DNA from: Isosphaeraceae bacterium
Lineage (GTDB): Bacteria > Planctomycetota > Planctomycetia > Isosphaerales > Isosphaeraceae
Assembly: GCA_031291845.1 (NCBI GenBank)
Contig: JARLIH010000235.1
Span: forward strand, 1 to 56,087
Reading direction: 5' to 3'
DNA: 56,087 nt
Shown: one piece after another, positions 1 through 8,870 of the stretch
How positions within the stretch are numbered: the stretch's first letter is position 1
Layout: the number at the start of each line of letters is the position of its first letter
Made by a program: the position numbers and the translations under genes
The notes under the pieces: model-generated
The model's input: the letters and a program-made list of their open reading frames with translations, nothing else
What the model was told of the DNA's origin: nothing
The model's database searches: none

Positions 1-75
1 CTCCTGGGCCATGTCCAGGAGCAGTCGCTTCGGATCGGCAAACAACCACGCGCGGTTGGGATCGTCGACCATCAT
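1..75 (-). CDS. 5' end of a divergently transcribed gene (partial, runs off the window)
   Basis: Twenty-five codons are visible on the minus strand, starting ATGATGGTCGACG and encoding MMVDDPNRAWLFADPKRLLL followed by DMAQE, open to the window edge. A good ribosome binding site (CGGGAG, about 8 bases upstream of the ATG) supports the start. The gene is divergent from the DUF417 gene, and the two share an upstream region holding a tandem operator-like repeat (106-138). Too little is present to name the family. The position fits a regulator of the rightward cluster, but that is inference. Confidence 0.55.
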   Translation of the reverse strand, partial: MMVDDPNRAWLFADPKRLLLDMAQE

Positions 76-105
76 TCGCTGGCTCCCGAGTTTTCGTCAT
101 CACCA

Positions 106-138
106 TACGAAATCTCGTGATTTTACGAAATCTCGTGA
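106..138. promoter_or_regulatory. Tandem 15-bp direct repeat, candidate operator
   Basis: TACGAAATCTCGTGA occurs twice, at 106-120 and 124-138, 18 bases apart start to start. Each copy has a small dyad, ACGA-N4-TCGT. The pair lies in the divergent intergenic region between the partial minus-strand gene and the DUF417 gene, where a regulator could control both directions. No -35/-10 pair is clear. The repeats are seen directly; operator function is inferred. Confidence 0.5.
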
Positions 139-287
139 CCGGGGCGAATTCAAGGCTATTGGCCTAGGTCATTCAATGACAAAGGATTGTATTTTCCAGT
201 CGATCCTGGCACGTGATCTGAATTATTCCTCGGCGAATGCCCGCAGCAAGCCGGGTGGGAACGACTTGACGAATGGAGGGCGGAGCG

Positions 288-908
288 ATGGGGTTGGTTG
301 ACAGACTGCTCGAACTGGCCGCGCGGGGGGATCGAGCGGGAATCGTCGTGACACGGGTCGGGCTGGTCGTGGTCCTCGTCTGGATCGGTGGTCTCAAGGC
401 ATTCCGTTACGAGGACGAAGGCATCGTGCCGTTTGTGGCCAACAGCCCGCTCATGAGCTTCCTCTACCGGCAACCGGCGGGAGAGTACCGGGCGCACATG
501 AACCGGGAGGGCGCACTGGTGCCCGCCAATCGGGCGTGGCACGAGCGGAACGGGACCTATCCGTTCGGCTACGGCCTGGGGACCGCGATCGTCGCTTTCG
601 GCGTCATCATCGCGCTGCACCCGTGGCTACCGCGAGTGGCAGCCGTCGGGAGCTCCCTGGTCTTCCTGATGTCGTTCGTGACGCTTTCGTTCCTGGTCAC
701 GACGCCCGAGTGCTGGGTGCCGTCGCTCGGGAGTTCGGAGCACGGTTTCCCCCTACTGTCAGGCGCCGGCCGGCTGGTCATCAAGGACGCCATCATGATG
801 GGTGCGGCACTCGTCACGATGGCCGACTCGGCGAAAGCCTTCCTGCGACAGAGGGACTCGGGCTCCGTGGCCGTTACGCGGCGGGAAGAGGTGGGGGTCG
901 TCGGCTAA
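288..908 (+). CDS. DUF417 family inner-membrane protein (YkgB/RclC-like)
   Basis: A 206-aa membrane protein with about four hydrophobic segments. Diagnostic DUF417 features are the first helix ending in WIGGLKAFRYEDEGI, followed by VANSPLMSFLY, and a late segment GRLVIKDAIMMGAAL. E. coli RclC belongs to this family and is part of the reactive-chlorine resistance system; the molecular activity of DUF417 is not known. The ATG at 288 is preferred over an in-frame ATG at 273 because GGAGGG at 275-280 sits about 8 bases upstream of it. It is the first gene of a rightward cluster with an isochorismatase-fold hydrolase, Dps and alpha/beta hydrolases, which suggests an oxidant or electrophile response. 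Confidence 0.85.
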   Translation: MGLVDRLLELAARGDRAGIVVTRVGLVVVLVWIGGLKAFRYEDEGIVPFVANSPLMSFLYRQPAGEYRAHMNREGALVPANRAWHERNGTYPFGYGLGTAIVAFGVIIALHPWLPRVAAVGSSLVFLMSFVTLSFLVTTPECWVPSLGSSEHGFPLLSGAGRLVIKDAIMMGAALVTMADSAKAFLRQRDSGSVAVTRREEVGVVG

Positions 909-968
909 GCGACGACCGGCGGACGCGTGGACCCTGGAACGAAACCTCAAGGGACAGGAACGAGGACG

Positions 969-1616
969 ATGAAAATCGACAAGAACGATACCGCGCTGGT
1001 GGTGATCGACCCGCAGAACGACGTCCTGAGCGAGCACGGTATCTCGTGGGGCATGGTCGGCGACAGCGTCAAGGAGAACGGCACCGTCGCGAACATCGGG
1101 CGGCTCTTCCAGGCCGCGAAGGACCGGGACTTCGGGGTCCTCATCTCGCCTCACTATCTCTATCCCGCCGACCAGGCGTGGCAGTTCGGGGGTGCCGTTG
1201 AGAAGATGATGCTCGAGAGCAAGGAGTTCTATCGCCTCGGCCCGCTCGACCTCGGCGGCTTCTCCGGCTCCGGGGCCGATTGGCTCGAGTCGTACAAGCC
1301 GTTCATCGAGGACGGCAAGACCGTCGTGGTTAGCCCCCACAAGGTATGGGGCCCCCAGACCAACGACCTCGTGCTGCAACTGCGCAAGCGCCACGTCAAC
1401 AAGGTCATCCTGGCGGGAATGCTGGCGAACCTCTGTGTCGAGAGCCACCTGCGCGAGCTCTTGGAGCAAGGTTTTGAGGTCGCCGTGGTGAAGGATGCAA
1501 CGGCCGGTCCCCGGCACCCCGAGTTCGGCGACGGCTACAAGGCTGCGGTCATCAATTACGGCTTCCTGGCAAACGCGGTCCTCTCGACCGACGACGCCCT
1601 GAGCGCCATGAAGTAG
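969..1616 (+). CDS. Isochorismatase-family cysteine hydrolase
   Basis: A 215-aa cytosolic protein of the isochorismatase/nicotinamidase fold. The catalytic Asp is in VVIDPQND (Asp14) and the nucleophilic Cys in ANLCVESH (Cys156); a Lys in SPHKVWGPQ is a candidate third residue. The segment GMLANLCVESHLRELLEQGF is typical of the family. These enzymes hydrolyse amides or vinyl ethers (nicotinamide, isochorismate, N-carbamoyl compounds), and the substrate cannot be read from the sequence. The start at 969 follows an AACGAGG ribosome binding site; an upstream in-frame start at 927 adds unsupported residues. It lies 60 bp after the DUF417 gene and is probably co-transcribed with it. Confidence 0.88.
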   Translation: MKIDKNDTALVVIDPQNDVLSEHGISWGMVGDSVKENGTVANIGRLFQAAKDRDFGVLISPHYLYPADQAWQFGGAVEKMMLESKEFYRLGPLDLGGFSGSGADWLESYKPFIEDGKTVVVSPHKVWGPQTNDLVLQLRKRHVNKVILAGMLANLCVESHLRELLEQGFEVAVVKDATAGPRHPEFGDGYKAAVINYGFLANAVLSTDDALSAMK

Positions 1617-1712
1617 CCCGCTCGCAAAGGGGCTGCGCCTGCAAATCGTCCAAGAGGAAGTTGCGGATCGTTATCCGTAACATTCGTACCAACCCATCAC
1701 AAGGAGACAGCC

Positions 1713-2237
1713 ATGCACAACAGCGACACGCACCACGAAGAGAAGCTGGTGGCCAAGGAGCTCCAGACCCCGACCGATCTGGCCGGTGCTGCGGTGGTGG
1801 AGATCTCTGCCGCTCTCCGCGGATTGCTCGCCGATGTCTTCGCGCTCTACCTGAAGACCAAGAACTTTCACTGGCACATGAGCGGTCGCCACTTTCGTGA
1901 TTATCATTTGCTACTGGACGAGCATTCCGAGCAAATCTTCGCGATGACGGACGATATCGCGGAGCGCGCGCGCAAGATCGGTGGAACCACGCTCCGCTCC
2001 ATTGGCGACATCGCTCGTCACCAGAGTCTGGAGGACAACAACGACGCCTTCGTCGCTCCGTGCAAGATGATTGAGGAGCTCCTCGCGGACAACCAGCACC
2101 TCGTGCGGTCCATGCGTTCCGTCCACGAACTCTGTGACCGGCACAGCGATTTCGCCACGGCCAGCTTCATCGAGACATGGATCGACCAGACCGAGCGTCG
2201 AACCTGGTTCCTGTTCGAAATCGCGCAGGATCATTAA
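1713..2237 (+). CDS. dps: Dps-like ferritin (DNA protection during starvation)
   Basis: A 174-aa four-helix-bundle protein. The Dps ferroxidase signature is visible as KNFHWHMSGRHFRDYHLLLD followed by EHSEQIFAMTDDIAERA and GG, with the His, Asp and Glu ligands expected at a dodecamer subunit interface. Dps proteins oxidise Fe(II) with hydrogen peroxide and shield DNA from Fenton damage. A strong AAGGAGA ribosome binding site lies at 1700-1706. The N-terminal roughly 20 residues (MHNSDTHHEEKLVAKE) are polar and His-rich, not Lys-rich as in DNA-binding Dps tails. The neighbours fit an oxidative-stress gene set. Confidence 0.9.
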   Translation: MHNSDTHHEEKLVAKELQTPTDLAGAAVVEISAALRGLLADVFALYLKTKNFHWHMSGRHFRDYHLLLDEHSEQIFAMTDDIAERARKIGGTTLRSIGDIARHQSLEDNNDAFVAPCKMIEELLADNQHLVRSMRSVHELCDRHSDFATASFIETWIDQTERRTWFLFEIAQDH

Positions 2238-2251
2238 CAACGAGGTCACTC

Positions 2252-2890
2252 ATGTCTGAGATCGTCGCGGGGATTCAGGTCCCCGACAGCAAGCTCGCCC
2301 GTGAGGCGACCGATCTGCTCCGAGAACACGGCACGCCCTTGCTGTTCGCCCACTCGCTCCGGGTCTTCGTTTTCGGGTCTCTCCGGGGCCGTCGGCGAGG
2401 GCTGAAGGTCGACCATGAGTTGCTCTACATCGAGGCCGTGTTTCACGACCTCGGGCTCACCCCGAACTACCGCAGCCGGGACCATCGGTTCGAGGTCGAC
2501 AGCGCAAACGCGGCCCGCGACTTCCTGCGGGCCAATGGGGTCGACGAAGCGGCGGCCGGACTGGTGTGGGACGCGATCTCCCTGCACACAACCCCGGAAA
2601 TCCCGTGGCACAAGCAGCCCGAGGTCGCGCTCGTTACGGGTGGTGTCGAGGCCGACGTCCTCGGCGTCGGCCTCGACGAAATCTCCGCGGAAGACCGGGC
2701 CGACGTCCTCGCCGCGTACCCGCGGGTCGACTTCAAGAGAGGGATCGTCCAGGCGTTCGCGGACGGTTTCGGCCACAAGCCGACGACGGCGTTCGGGACC
2801 ATGAACACGGACATTCTCGAAAAGACGCAACCCGGATACCGTCGGCCGAATTTCTGCGACCTGATCGCCGCCAATCCGCTGGGAGGGTGA
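2252..2890 (+). CDS. HD-domain metal-dependent hydrolase
   Basis: A 212-aa protein. The HD core is visible as HSLRVFVFG, then LLYIEAVFHDLGLTP (the HD pair), then a later His in AISLHTTP. This layout resembles small single-domain HD proteins, including the cyanamide-hydratase-like group, but the substrate is unknown. The ATG at 2252 is chosen because CGAGG lies about 7 bases upstream and the gene starts 14 bp after the dps stop; a longer reading would begin inside dps. Close spacing suggests co-transcription with dps. Confidence 0.8.
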   Translation: MSEIVAGIQVPDSKLAREATDLLREHGTPLLFAHSLRVFVFGSLRGRRRGLKVDHELLYIEAVFHDLGLTPNYRSRDHRFEVDSANAARDFLRANGVDEAAAGLVWDAISLHTTPEIPWHKQPEVALVTGGVEADVLGVGLDEISAEDRADVLAAYPRVDFKRGIVQAFADGFGHKPTTAFGTMNTDILEKTQPGYRRPNFCDLIAANPLGG

Positions 2891-3021
2891 GCGGCCCGAC
2901 CCGTTCTTGCGGCCTGCACCGAGCCCACCTTGCGACGTCGGGTTGGCAACGAGCCGACTGACCCGTGCAGCCACAGCGCCCGAGGTTCTCGACCTCATTC
3001 GCAAAATCGGAGAATCCTGAT

Positions 3022-3855
3022 ATGCCAAATATTACCATCAACCGGCAAAACTCCCGGCCCGTCGATCTCTACTACAAGGATTGGGGGGCGGGCCAGCCCG
3101 TCGTCTTCAGCCACGGCTGGCCGCTAAGCGCTGACGCCTGGGAAGACCAGATGCTCTTCCTCGGCACCCACGGCTATCGCTGCATTGCCCACGACCGCCG
3201 CGGCCACGGGCGATCGAGCCAGCCCTGGGACGGCAACGATATGGACACCTATGCCGACGACCTTGCGGCCCTGGTCGAGGCGCTCGACTTGAAGGACGTC
3301 ATCCACGTCGGCCATTCCACGGGCGGCGGCGAGGTCGCCCGCTACATCGGGCGCCACGGTACGAGCCGCGTGGCGAAGGCCGTGCTCATCGGGGCGGTGC
3401 CGCCGCTGATGCTGCAAACGGAGGCCAATCCCGGCGGCCTGCCGATGGAGGCGTTCGCCCGGATCCGCGCTGCGGTCCTGGCCGACCGCTCGCAGTTCTT
3501 CCGGGACCTGAGCGTTCCTTTCTACGGGGCCAACCGGCCGGAGTCGAAAGTTTCGCAAGGCCTGCGCGACGCCTTCTGGCTCCAGGGGATGGCAGCCGGT
3601 TTCAACGCGGTCTTCGACTGCATCAAGGCCTTCTCGGAGACCGACTTCACGGCAGACCTGAAGAGATTCGACGTGCCGACGCTGATCCTCCACGGGGACG
3701 ACGACCAGATCGTGCCGATCGGCGCGTCGGCCTTGCGCTCGTCCCGGCTGATCAAGGACGCACAACTGAAGGTCTACAAAGGGGCACCGCACGGCCTGTG
3801 CTCGACGCGGAAGGACGAGGTCAACGCGGACCTGCTCGCGTTCTTCCGGGCCTAG
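3022..3855 (+). CDS. Alpha/beta hydrolase (cofactor-free haloperoxidase/arylesterase type)
   Basis: A 277-aa single-domain alpha/beta hydrolase. The oxyanion-hole loop is [12 protein letters not shown], the nucleophile elbow [12 protein letters not shown] (Ser99), the acid lies in GDDDQIVP and the catalytic His in [18 protein letters not shown] with [12 protein letters not shown] is typical of the non-haem chloroperoxidase/arylesterase branch, which hydrolyses esters and can perform perhydrolysis. There is no signal peptide, so it is probably cytosolic. A start at 2965 is possible, but the block beginning [10 protein letters not shown] at 3022 is the usual N-terminus. The strand and context fit the stress cluster. 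Confidence 0.85.
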   Translation: MPNITINRQNSRPVDLYYKDWGAGQPVVFSHGWPLSADAWEDQMLFLGTHGYRCIAHDRRGHGRSSQPWDGNDMDTYADDLAALVEALDLKDVIHVGHSTGGGEVARYIGRHGTSRVAKAVLIGAVPPLMLQTEANPGGLPMEAFARIRAAVLADRSQFFRDLSVPFYGANRPESKVSQGLRDAFWLQGMAAGFNAVFDCIKAFSETDFTADLKRFDVPTLILHGDDDQIVPIGASALRSSRLIKDAQLKVYKGAPHGLCSTRKDEVNADLLAFFRA

Positions 3856-4004
3856 AGGTCCACCGTACCATCCAGACTGATCGTTTATGGAACAGTTTGA
3901 GCCCGGTGGTCTGCTCGGGCAGGTCGCCATCCCGCACGTCGGCACCCCCGGCGCCGCTCGATCCCGACGAAAAGCCTCGACACCCCATTCTCGGAGAGAC
4001 GATC

Positions 4005-4973
4005 ATGATCCGCACGATGAAGTCCCGGTTGATCCTGTCGCTGCTCGTGGCCACCACGTCGGCCCTCGGCCTGTCCCACGCGGCCTCGGCCCAGCAACCG
4101 GTGGCGGTGCGTCACAAGACGGTGAAAGTCGGCGACCTGGACATCTTCTACCGCGAGGCCGGCCCCAAGGACGCCCCAGCCGTGCTCCTGCTCCACGGCT
4201 TCCCGACCAGCTCGCAGATGTTCCGCAAGCTGATCCCCGCGCTGGGGGATAAGTACCACGTGGTCGCGCCCGACTACCCCGGCTACGGCCACAGCTCAAT
4301 GCCGCCGCACGACCGGTTCGCCTACACGTTCGATAACCTGGCGAAGGTCATTGATGAGTTCACCGGGAAGCTCGGCCTGACCAAGTATGCACTCTACGTG
4401 CAGGACTATGGAGCCCCGGTCGGCTACCGGCTGGCCGAGGCGCACCCGGAGCGGATCACCGCGATCGTCGTGCAGAACGGCAACGCCTACGACGAGGGCC
4501 TGGACAACGACTTCTGGAAGCCGCTAAAGGCGTACTGGAAGGAGCCGAACAGCAAAGAGAAGCGCGACGCCCTGCGCGCGCTGATCACCTACGAGGCGAC
4601 CCGCTGGCAGTACACGGACGGCGTGAAGGACCCCGAGCTCGTCAGCCCGGACGGGGCAGCCCACGACCAGTTCCTCCTCGACCGCAAGGGGAACGACGAG
4701 ATCCAGCTCGACCTGTTCCTCAGCTACGGCAGCAACCCGCCCCTTTATCCGAAGTGGCAGGCCTACTTCCGCGAGCACCAGCCGCCCGTGCTGATCGCCT
4801 GGGGGAAGAACGACAAGATCTTCCCGGCCGACGGTGCCGAGCCGTACAAGCGCGACCTGAAGACCCTGGAATATCACCTCATCGACGCCGGCCACTTCGC
4901 CCTGGAAACGGATGGGGACACCATCGCCCGGCTGATGCGGGACTTCCTCGGCAGGCACGCGGCCAAGCCGTAG
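4005..4973 (+). CDS. Exported alpha/beta hydrolase, haloalkane dehalogenase/epoxide hydrolase-like
   Basis: A 322-aa protein with a signal peptide ([20 protein letters not shown], cleavage near AASAQQ), so it is periplasmic or membrane-associated. The core shows [19 protein letters not shown], the nucleophile elbow [10 protein letters not shown] with Asp134 in place of Ser, the acid loop [10 protein letters not shown], and the His in [10 protein letters not shown]. An Asp nucleophile points to haloalkane dehalogenases or epoxide hydrolases rather than esterases. The cap region (about residues 165-250) is Lys/Asp-rich. The start at 4005 has GGAGAG at 3992-3997. It lies 149 bp after the previous hydrolase. 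Confidence 0.85.
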   Translation: MIRTMKSRLILSLLVATTSALGLSHAASAQQPVAVRHKTVKVGDLDIFYREAGPKDAPAVLLLHGFPTSSQMFRKLIPALGDKYHVVAPDYPGYGHSSMPPHDRFAYTFDNLAKVIDEFTGKLGLTKYALYVQDYGAPVGYRLAEAHPERITAIVVQNGNAYDEGLDNDFWKPLKAYWKEPNSKEKRDALRALITYEATRWQYTDGVKDPELVSPDGAAHDQFLLDRKGNDEIQLDLFLSYGSNPPLYPKWQAYFREHQPPVLIAWGKNDKIFPADGAEPYKRDLKTLEYHLIDAGHFALETDGDTIARLMRDFLGRHAAKP

Positions 4974-5012
4974 CTCCCGGCCTCCCATCCACGATCGACG
5001 CGAGGGCTTGGG

Positions 5013-5140
5013 TCACTTCTGGTGCGCCAGGATCAAGTCGACGACCGCCTTCGGATCCCTCGGCGCCAGCGGATAGTGTCCCCCGGCCCTCGAGCGCAGC
5101 CCGCCTGCGAACTTCGGATGACCTTGTTGCTCATGTCGAA
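5013..5140 (-). pseudogene. Remnant of an alpha/beta hydrolase C-terminus
   Basis: On the minus strand a short frame ends RAGGHYPLAPRDPKAVVDLI followed by LAHQK, resembling the catalytic-His tail of small alpha/beta hydrolases. Just upstream, in another frame, TTFDMSNKVIRS can be read, as if an indel joined two parts of one ancestral gene. No start, nucleophile elbow or oxyanion hole is present nearby. It is probably a decayed fragment; chance similarity cannot be excluded. Confidence 0.35.
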
Positions 5141-5624
5141 GGTGGTTCGGCAAAAACAAGTCGGACCGGGTCAGTGGATGTCGGCGCGCCGTCTCGCGGG
5201 TGCTCGCCCACCACCCAGTTGGTCTGCGCCGCCATTGGACAACCAACCGTCAACGCGGTCGAGATCCCGCGGAACGGCGTTCCGTTCTCGGCCGGGTCGA
5301 ATAAATTTTTGTAATCTAAATCTTTTTATGTTTATTAGTAAATTGTGAGATGATCCCTTCAAGTCCTGGCACTCGGACGTGGTCGGTGCACGGTGCCGGG
5401 GCGGTTACGGCAAGAATGATGGTGAGTTGAACGGAGCGGGTTGATCGTGGTCATCCACCATCATTGCTGCGCAGGCACTTTTGGCGCCCGCCCAGTCGGA
5501 CGCCATCCCTTCCAACGAGATGTGGTTGCTTTTCTCCGGACCGTTCTAGGGTGACGGAGGTCGAAGCCAAGCACCGAGCCAAGGAGATTTGCGTGGACGA
5601 GGCCGTATGTGCCGGCGGGTGGCG
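5141..5624. other. Intergenic, with an AT-rich patch
   Basis: No gene is recognised. Positions 5297-5350 form a conspicuous AT-rich patch in GC-rich surroundings. The stretch lies beyond the 3' end of the rightward hydrolase gene (4973) and the 3' end of the leftward gene at 5625, so it is a convergent intergenic region. Confidence 0.5.
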
Positions 5625-6236
5625 TTACTTGGCGGGCTTGCTGGAGGTTGTCGAGGTTGGGGGTGTCGTCGAGGCGGACGGAGGAGCGCCTTTGGCGGCG
5701 GCGGCGGTGGCCGTGCTGGACTTGAGGGCGGCGATGATTTCGTCAATGGCGATACGCACCTCGGCGTCCGCGCGCAGGTGGCCGCGCGAGGCAGTGTGGT
5801 CGGTCAACTTGTGGTGAACGGCAAAGAGGGCCGTCTTGGCCTTGCGGAGGCTCTCATCGGAGGCTTGCTGGGGTGTCGTCGCGGTCCTGGTGACGGCTGC
5901 GGGTTGGCCGGAGGACGCCTTCTCGAGGGCGGCGTTGCTCTTGCCCTTGGCGTTGGGCAATTCCAGGTGCTGGATGGCCGCGCCAATGTGAGCGATGGCC
6001 TTCTGGCGGTGCCCGTCGTAGTCGAGGTCGGTCGCGCCAAGGGCCTTGAGGGCCTTGTTGAGGGTGTCGATGGTGGCTGAGCTGTCAACATTGGCGGGCT
6101 TCGGCGGCATGCGGAACATGGTACCCCGGCGCTGGGGGAGGATTCCCCGCGGGACGGCGGCGTGCACTTCGGCGACGAATGCCAGCACCAACACGGCCGC
6201 GACGAGGCTGCGGACGGAGGGGATGATTTGTCCCAT
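5625..6236 (-). CDS. Secreted helical protein of unknown function
   Basis: A 203-aa protein with a signal peptide (MGQIIPSVRSLVAAVLVLAF, cleavage near VHAA), a helical middle and a Ser/Thr/Pro/Ala-rich tail (about residues 175-203). The segment DLDYDGHRQKAIAHIGAAIQ (about residues 70-90) and a second helical block (SLRKAKTALFAVHHKLTDH) resemble a motif common in small exported planctomycete proteins; no function is known. The start at 6236 is supported by CCAGGAG about 7 bases upstream, whereas longer readings to 6461 lack a signal sequence. The gene is leftward, 592 bp after a lipoprotein gene, and probably has its own promoter. Confidence 0.7.
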   Translation of the reverse strand: MGQIIPSVRSLVAAVLVLAFVAEVHAAVPRGILPQRRGTMFRMPPKPANVDSSATIDTLNKALKALGATDLDYDGHRQKAIAHIGAAIQHLELPNAKGKSNAALEKASSGQPAAVTRTATTPQQASDESLRKAKTALFAVHHKLTDHTASRGHLRADAEVRIAIDEIIAALKSSTATAAAAKGAPPSASTTPPTSTTSSKPAK

Positions 6237-6536
6237 CTCGAACTCCTGGAGAGCGTTGCGTCTTGTGAGCTGGGGGGGGGAGGGAGGGGGGCCAGGCACA
6301 TCCTCCTCGATTGAACCCCGCGCACGCGCAATCGGATCGGCGAATTTCGGCGACGGCGCCGAGACCCCGGGCACCGCGACACCGTCGCGATCGGCGTGGT
6401 GCCGCTCGTGCTGATCCTTGGCAGGGCCCGCGAGACGGACCATCCGCCGCCCCGAGTGCACCGCATGGCTACCCAGAACGCCTGACGGAGAGCTGGTCCT
6501 GCCCAGTCAGTCGTCTCGACGCGCAATCACCCCTAA

Positions 6537-6734
6537 CCCTCTCCGCGCGTGCGGCGGAGAGGGGAGCAGATACCACCTCTCCCCGTCCGCGGAGGGCAGA
6601 CCGACACCTTTCCCCGCGCCGGCGGCGGAGCTTTCTGATCACCTCTCTCCTTCGGCAAGCGCGCCGAGCGGGCGCGTGTCCCGCTTCGCCCTTACCCGGC
6701 CGCTGCGCGACCATCCTCTCCCAGAGGGAGAGGA
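6537..6734. repeat. Cluster of CCCTCTCC-type palindromes in a 591-bp gene-free stretch
   Basis: Between the genes ending at 6828 and starting at 6236 there is no convincing coding sequence. Two strong hairpins bracket a run of CTCTCC-like motifs: 6537-6546 (CCCTCTCCGC) pairs with 6554-6563, and 6714-6722 (TCCTCTCCC) pairs with 6726-6734 around a 3-nt loop. The right hairpin lies about 95 nt downstream of the lipoprotein stop and might end its transcript, but no T-run follows it. Confidence 0.55.
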
Positions 6735-6827
6735 TTTCGATTCATGCACAGCGCACCCGCACGATGGAGCATGAATTCGGAAGCCGGCCGGTTTCCCCGC
6801 CGGCGCGGCGGGCAGCGGGCCAGTCCC

Positions 6828-7046
6828 TCAAGGGTGGTTCCGCATGGGCCTTGGTTTCTTCGCCTGCGGCTCCTGGTTCTTCATAAAATTGCGCATCTCC
6901 TGCGATCGCTTGCCGGCGTTCGGGTCGGCCGCCGCGAGGCCGCCGGCGTCTGACTTGCTATTGCCACAGCCGGCCAGCATGCCGGCAATGAGCACCAAAA
7001 GGAGAGGAGCGGAATGGCGACGGCGCCCGCTGCAAAGTCGGCTCAT
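6828..7046 (-). CDS. Small lipoprotein paired with a DUF1559 gene
   Basis: A 72-aa protein with a charged N-terminus, a hydrophobic stretch and a lipobox, LLLVLIAGMLAGC (Cys27). The mature part is short and hydrophilic (SKSDAGGLAAADPNAGKRSQ, then basic residues to the end). The gene is leftward, 124 bp after the DUF1559 gene at 7171-8241. A tiny lipoprotein gene after DUF1559 also occurs at 12457 and 31929 in this window, which suggests a functional pairing. Function is unknown; membrane anchoring follows from the lipobox. Confidence 0.72.
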   Translation of the reverse strand: MSRLCSGRRRHSAPLLLVLIAGMLAGCGNSKSDAGGLAAADPNAGKRSQEMRNFMKNQEPQAKKPRPMRNHP

Positions 7047-7170
7047 GGTCGATCGATCCTGTCTTGGAGAAGGGAAGGGGCCGGCGACTGCCGGCCGTGA
7101 GGTCCACACAGCTCTGTGTGCGCTCCCCCGTCGCGGTCGACGAGCCGCCGGGGGAGAAACGGCGCCCGTC

Positions 7171-8241
7171 TCAGTACGCGTCGGAGCTAACGGTTTCGCC
7201 GTTGTCCCGGGTGCCCAGGGCCCACCAGGTCATGAAGGAGACGGTTCCCTTGACGAACTTGACGCTGCCGTCGGCCATCAGGACATTCACGCCGCCGGCG
7301 TGGTTGCTGGAGGCGTTCTCGTAGTGCGCGCTTTGCGACTGGGCGCAGCAGTCGACCCGGCAACTGTTCCACTTGTACTGCCCGCTCGCGCCGTTGGGGG
7401 GAACGACTGTGTTGAACAGCCCGTACCCCATGATGCCCGCCCCCCAGCGATAGCCGCGATCGATGGCCGTGTACACGGTCCGGAACGTGACGCTGCACTG
7501 CTGGAGGTCAGCCTGCACGGCGGCGAGGCCCACGCTGTTGACGTCGAGCTTGTTGGCCGCCTGCGACGACCCGGAATTGCCCGTCCCGTTGGCCGGCCTC
7601 GGTCCCGTCGCGTTGGTGTCGCCGGTCAGGGCCTCGGAATAGGCGATGGTGTTCGACGTGCCGTCCTTCACGTTGGCGATCGAGTAACAGACCTGCATCC
7701 CGAACACACCCGTGCTCGCCGGGTTGACCCCCAGGTCCGAGCCTCCAACGTTATAGGTCGTGGTGCCGACGCTCGCGTGGTAACTGTTGATGTTGACCTG
7801 GCCTGCGTTGCCGTCGGACGGACAGAGGAAGAAATTGAGCTTGGTGTTGTACACCGTGGAGTTGATGTTGTAGGCAACGCTCGAACCTCCCCCGTCCGGC
7901 TCTGGGGCCGGCTCCGGCGAGTAACTGAAGTTGATCGCGTTGTAGAGCGCTGACTGCTCGAGGTAACCGAGCATCAAGGCGTTCGCGCCCCAGTTGGTCC
8001 AGGTGGTCGTCGCATTCGGCGGGGCGTACGAGTTGAGCGATGCCCCCAGGGGAAACGCGTTGTTCGCCGAATGATAGTTGTGCAGTCCCAGGCCGATCTG
8101 CTTGAGGTTGTTCACGCACTGGGCGCGCCGGGCAGCCTCGCGCGCTGCCTGGACCGCCGGCAACAGCAATGCAATCAGCACTGCAATGATGGCAATCACC
8201 ACGAGTAGCTCAATGAGTGTGAAGGCGCGAGAGCGTCTCAT
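7171..8241 (-). CDS. DUF1559 pseudopilin-like protein
   Basis: A 356-aa protein. The N-terminus has a prepilin cleavage site and helix: [20 protein letters not shown], then [20 protein letters not shown] and the DUF1559 block [20 protein letters not shown]. The C-terminus carries the H-X9-DG motif [14 protein letters not shown] and ends [11 protein letters not shown]. Such proteins are greatly expanded in Planctomycetes and are presumed substrates of a type II secretion/type IV pilus-like machine; their role is not established. The start at 8241 has GGAGGA six bases upstream; a longer reading to 8346 would bury the prepilin signal. The small lipoprotein at 6828 follows. Confidence 0.93.
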   Translation of the reverse strand: MRRSRAFTLIELLVVIAIIAVLIALLLPAVQAAREAARRAQCVNNLKQIGLGLHNYHSANNAFPLGASLNSYAPPNATTTWTNWGANALMLGYLEQSALYNAINFSYSPEPAPEPDGGGSSVAYNINSTVYNTKLNFFLCPSDGNAGQVNINSYHASVGTTTYNVGGSDLGVNPASTGVFGMQVCYSIANVKDGTSNTIAYSEALTGDTNATGPRPANGTGNSGSSQAANKLDVNSVGLAAVQADLQQCSVTFRTVYTAIDRGYRWGAGIMGYGLFNTVVPPNGASGQYKWNSCRVDCCAQSQSAHYENASSNHAGGVNVLMADGSVKFVKGTVSFMTWWALGTRDNGETVSSDAY

Positions 8242-8870
8242 GCGAGGTCCTCCGGAAAACAAATCGACGACGTGTGGAAAAGGAAAACGACTAACGGGCG
8301 ACACTCGGCTCAGAGCAACGCCGCCGCCGGCGCTGCTTGCGGTCAAAGATGACGGATCGATTGGACCGAGAATCCGGACTATTCCCTCGAATGCGCGGAG
8401 TGTGACACCACGGAATCAGCCAGTTTCTTAAGAATAGCCGGAAGTCTTTCTTATTAGTGGAATTACGGCAATGCGACGCCCCCACGGTTCCCGGTCGGGC
8501 CGTGCGCGGTCGGAACGTAAACCGTCGCTGAGAGCGGCGACGAGAATTGCGCAATCCACCACGCCAGGTTCCTCGTCGGCGAATTCACGGAGCCTCGGAC
8601 GAATGACGGCCGTCCCAGTCTCGTCGTGTGTGCTCTCAATCCGTGGCCGTTCGACGGTTTTTGAGAGCGTTGGCTCGATCAACGAATACACTCGGTCTGT
8701 ACGTGAAGCCTTTCATGCCATCGCAGGAATTGAACGGCATTATGCACGCCGGAGGCCGTGGGCCGATCCTTGCGAAGCGATCCATTCAGGCATAACCTGG
8801 AATCCACGGCGGACGGCGTTCCGACAAGAAGAGAGCCAACCGAGCGGCTGCCCGTCGAGGAGGCGTCGCG
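8242..8870. other. Divergent intergenic region, 629 bp
   Basis: It separates a leftward DUF1559 gene from a rightward SH3-TPR gene and must hold promoters for both. The section around 8425-8470 is comparatively AT-rich (TTTCTTAAGAATAGC, CTTATTAGTGGAATTACGG). No confident -35/-10 pair or coding sequence is seen. Confidence 0.45.
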
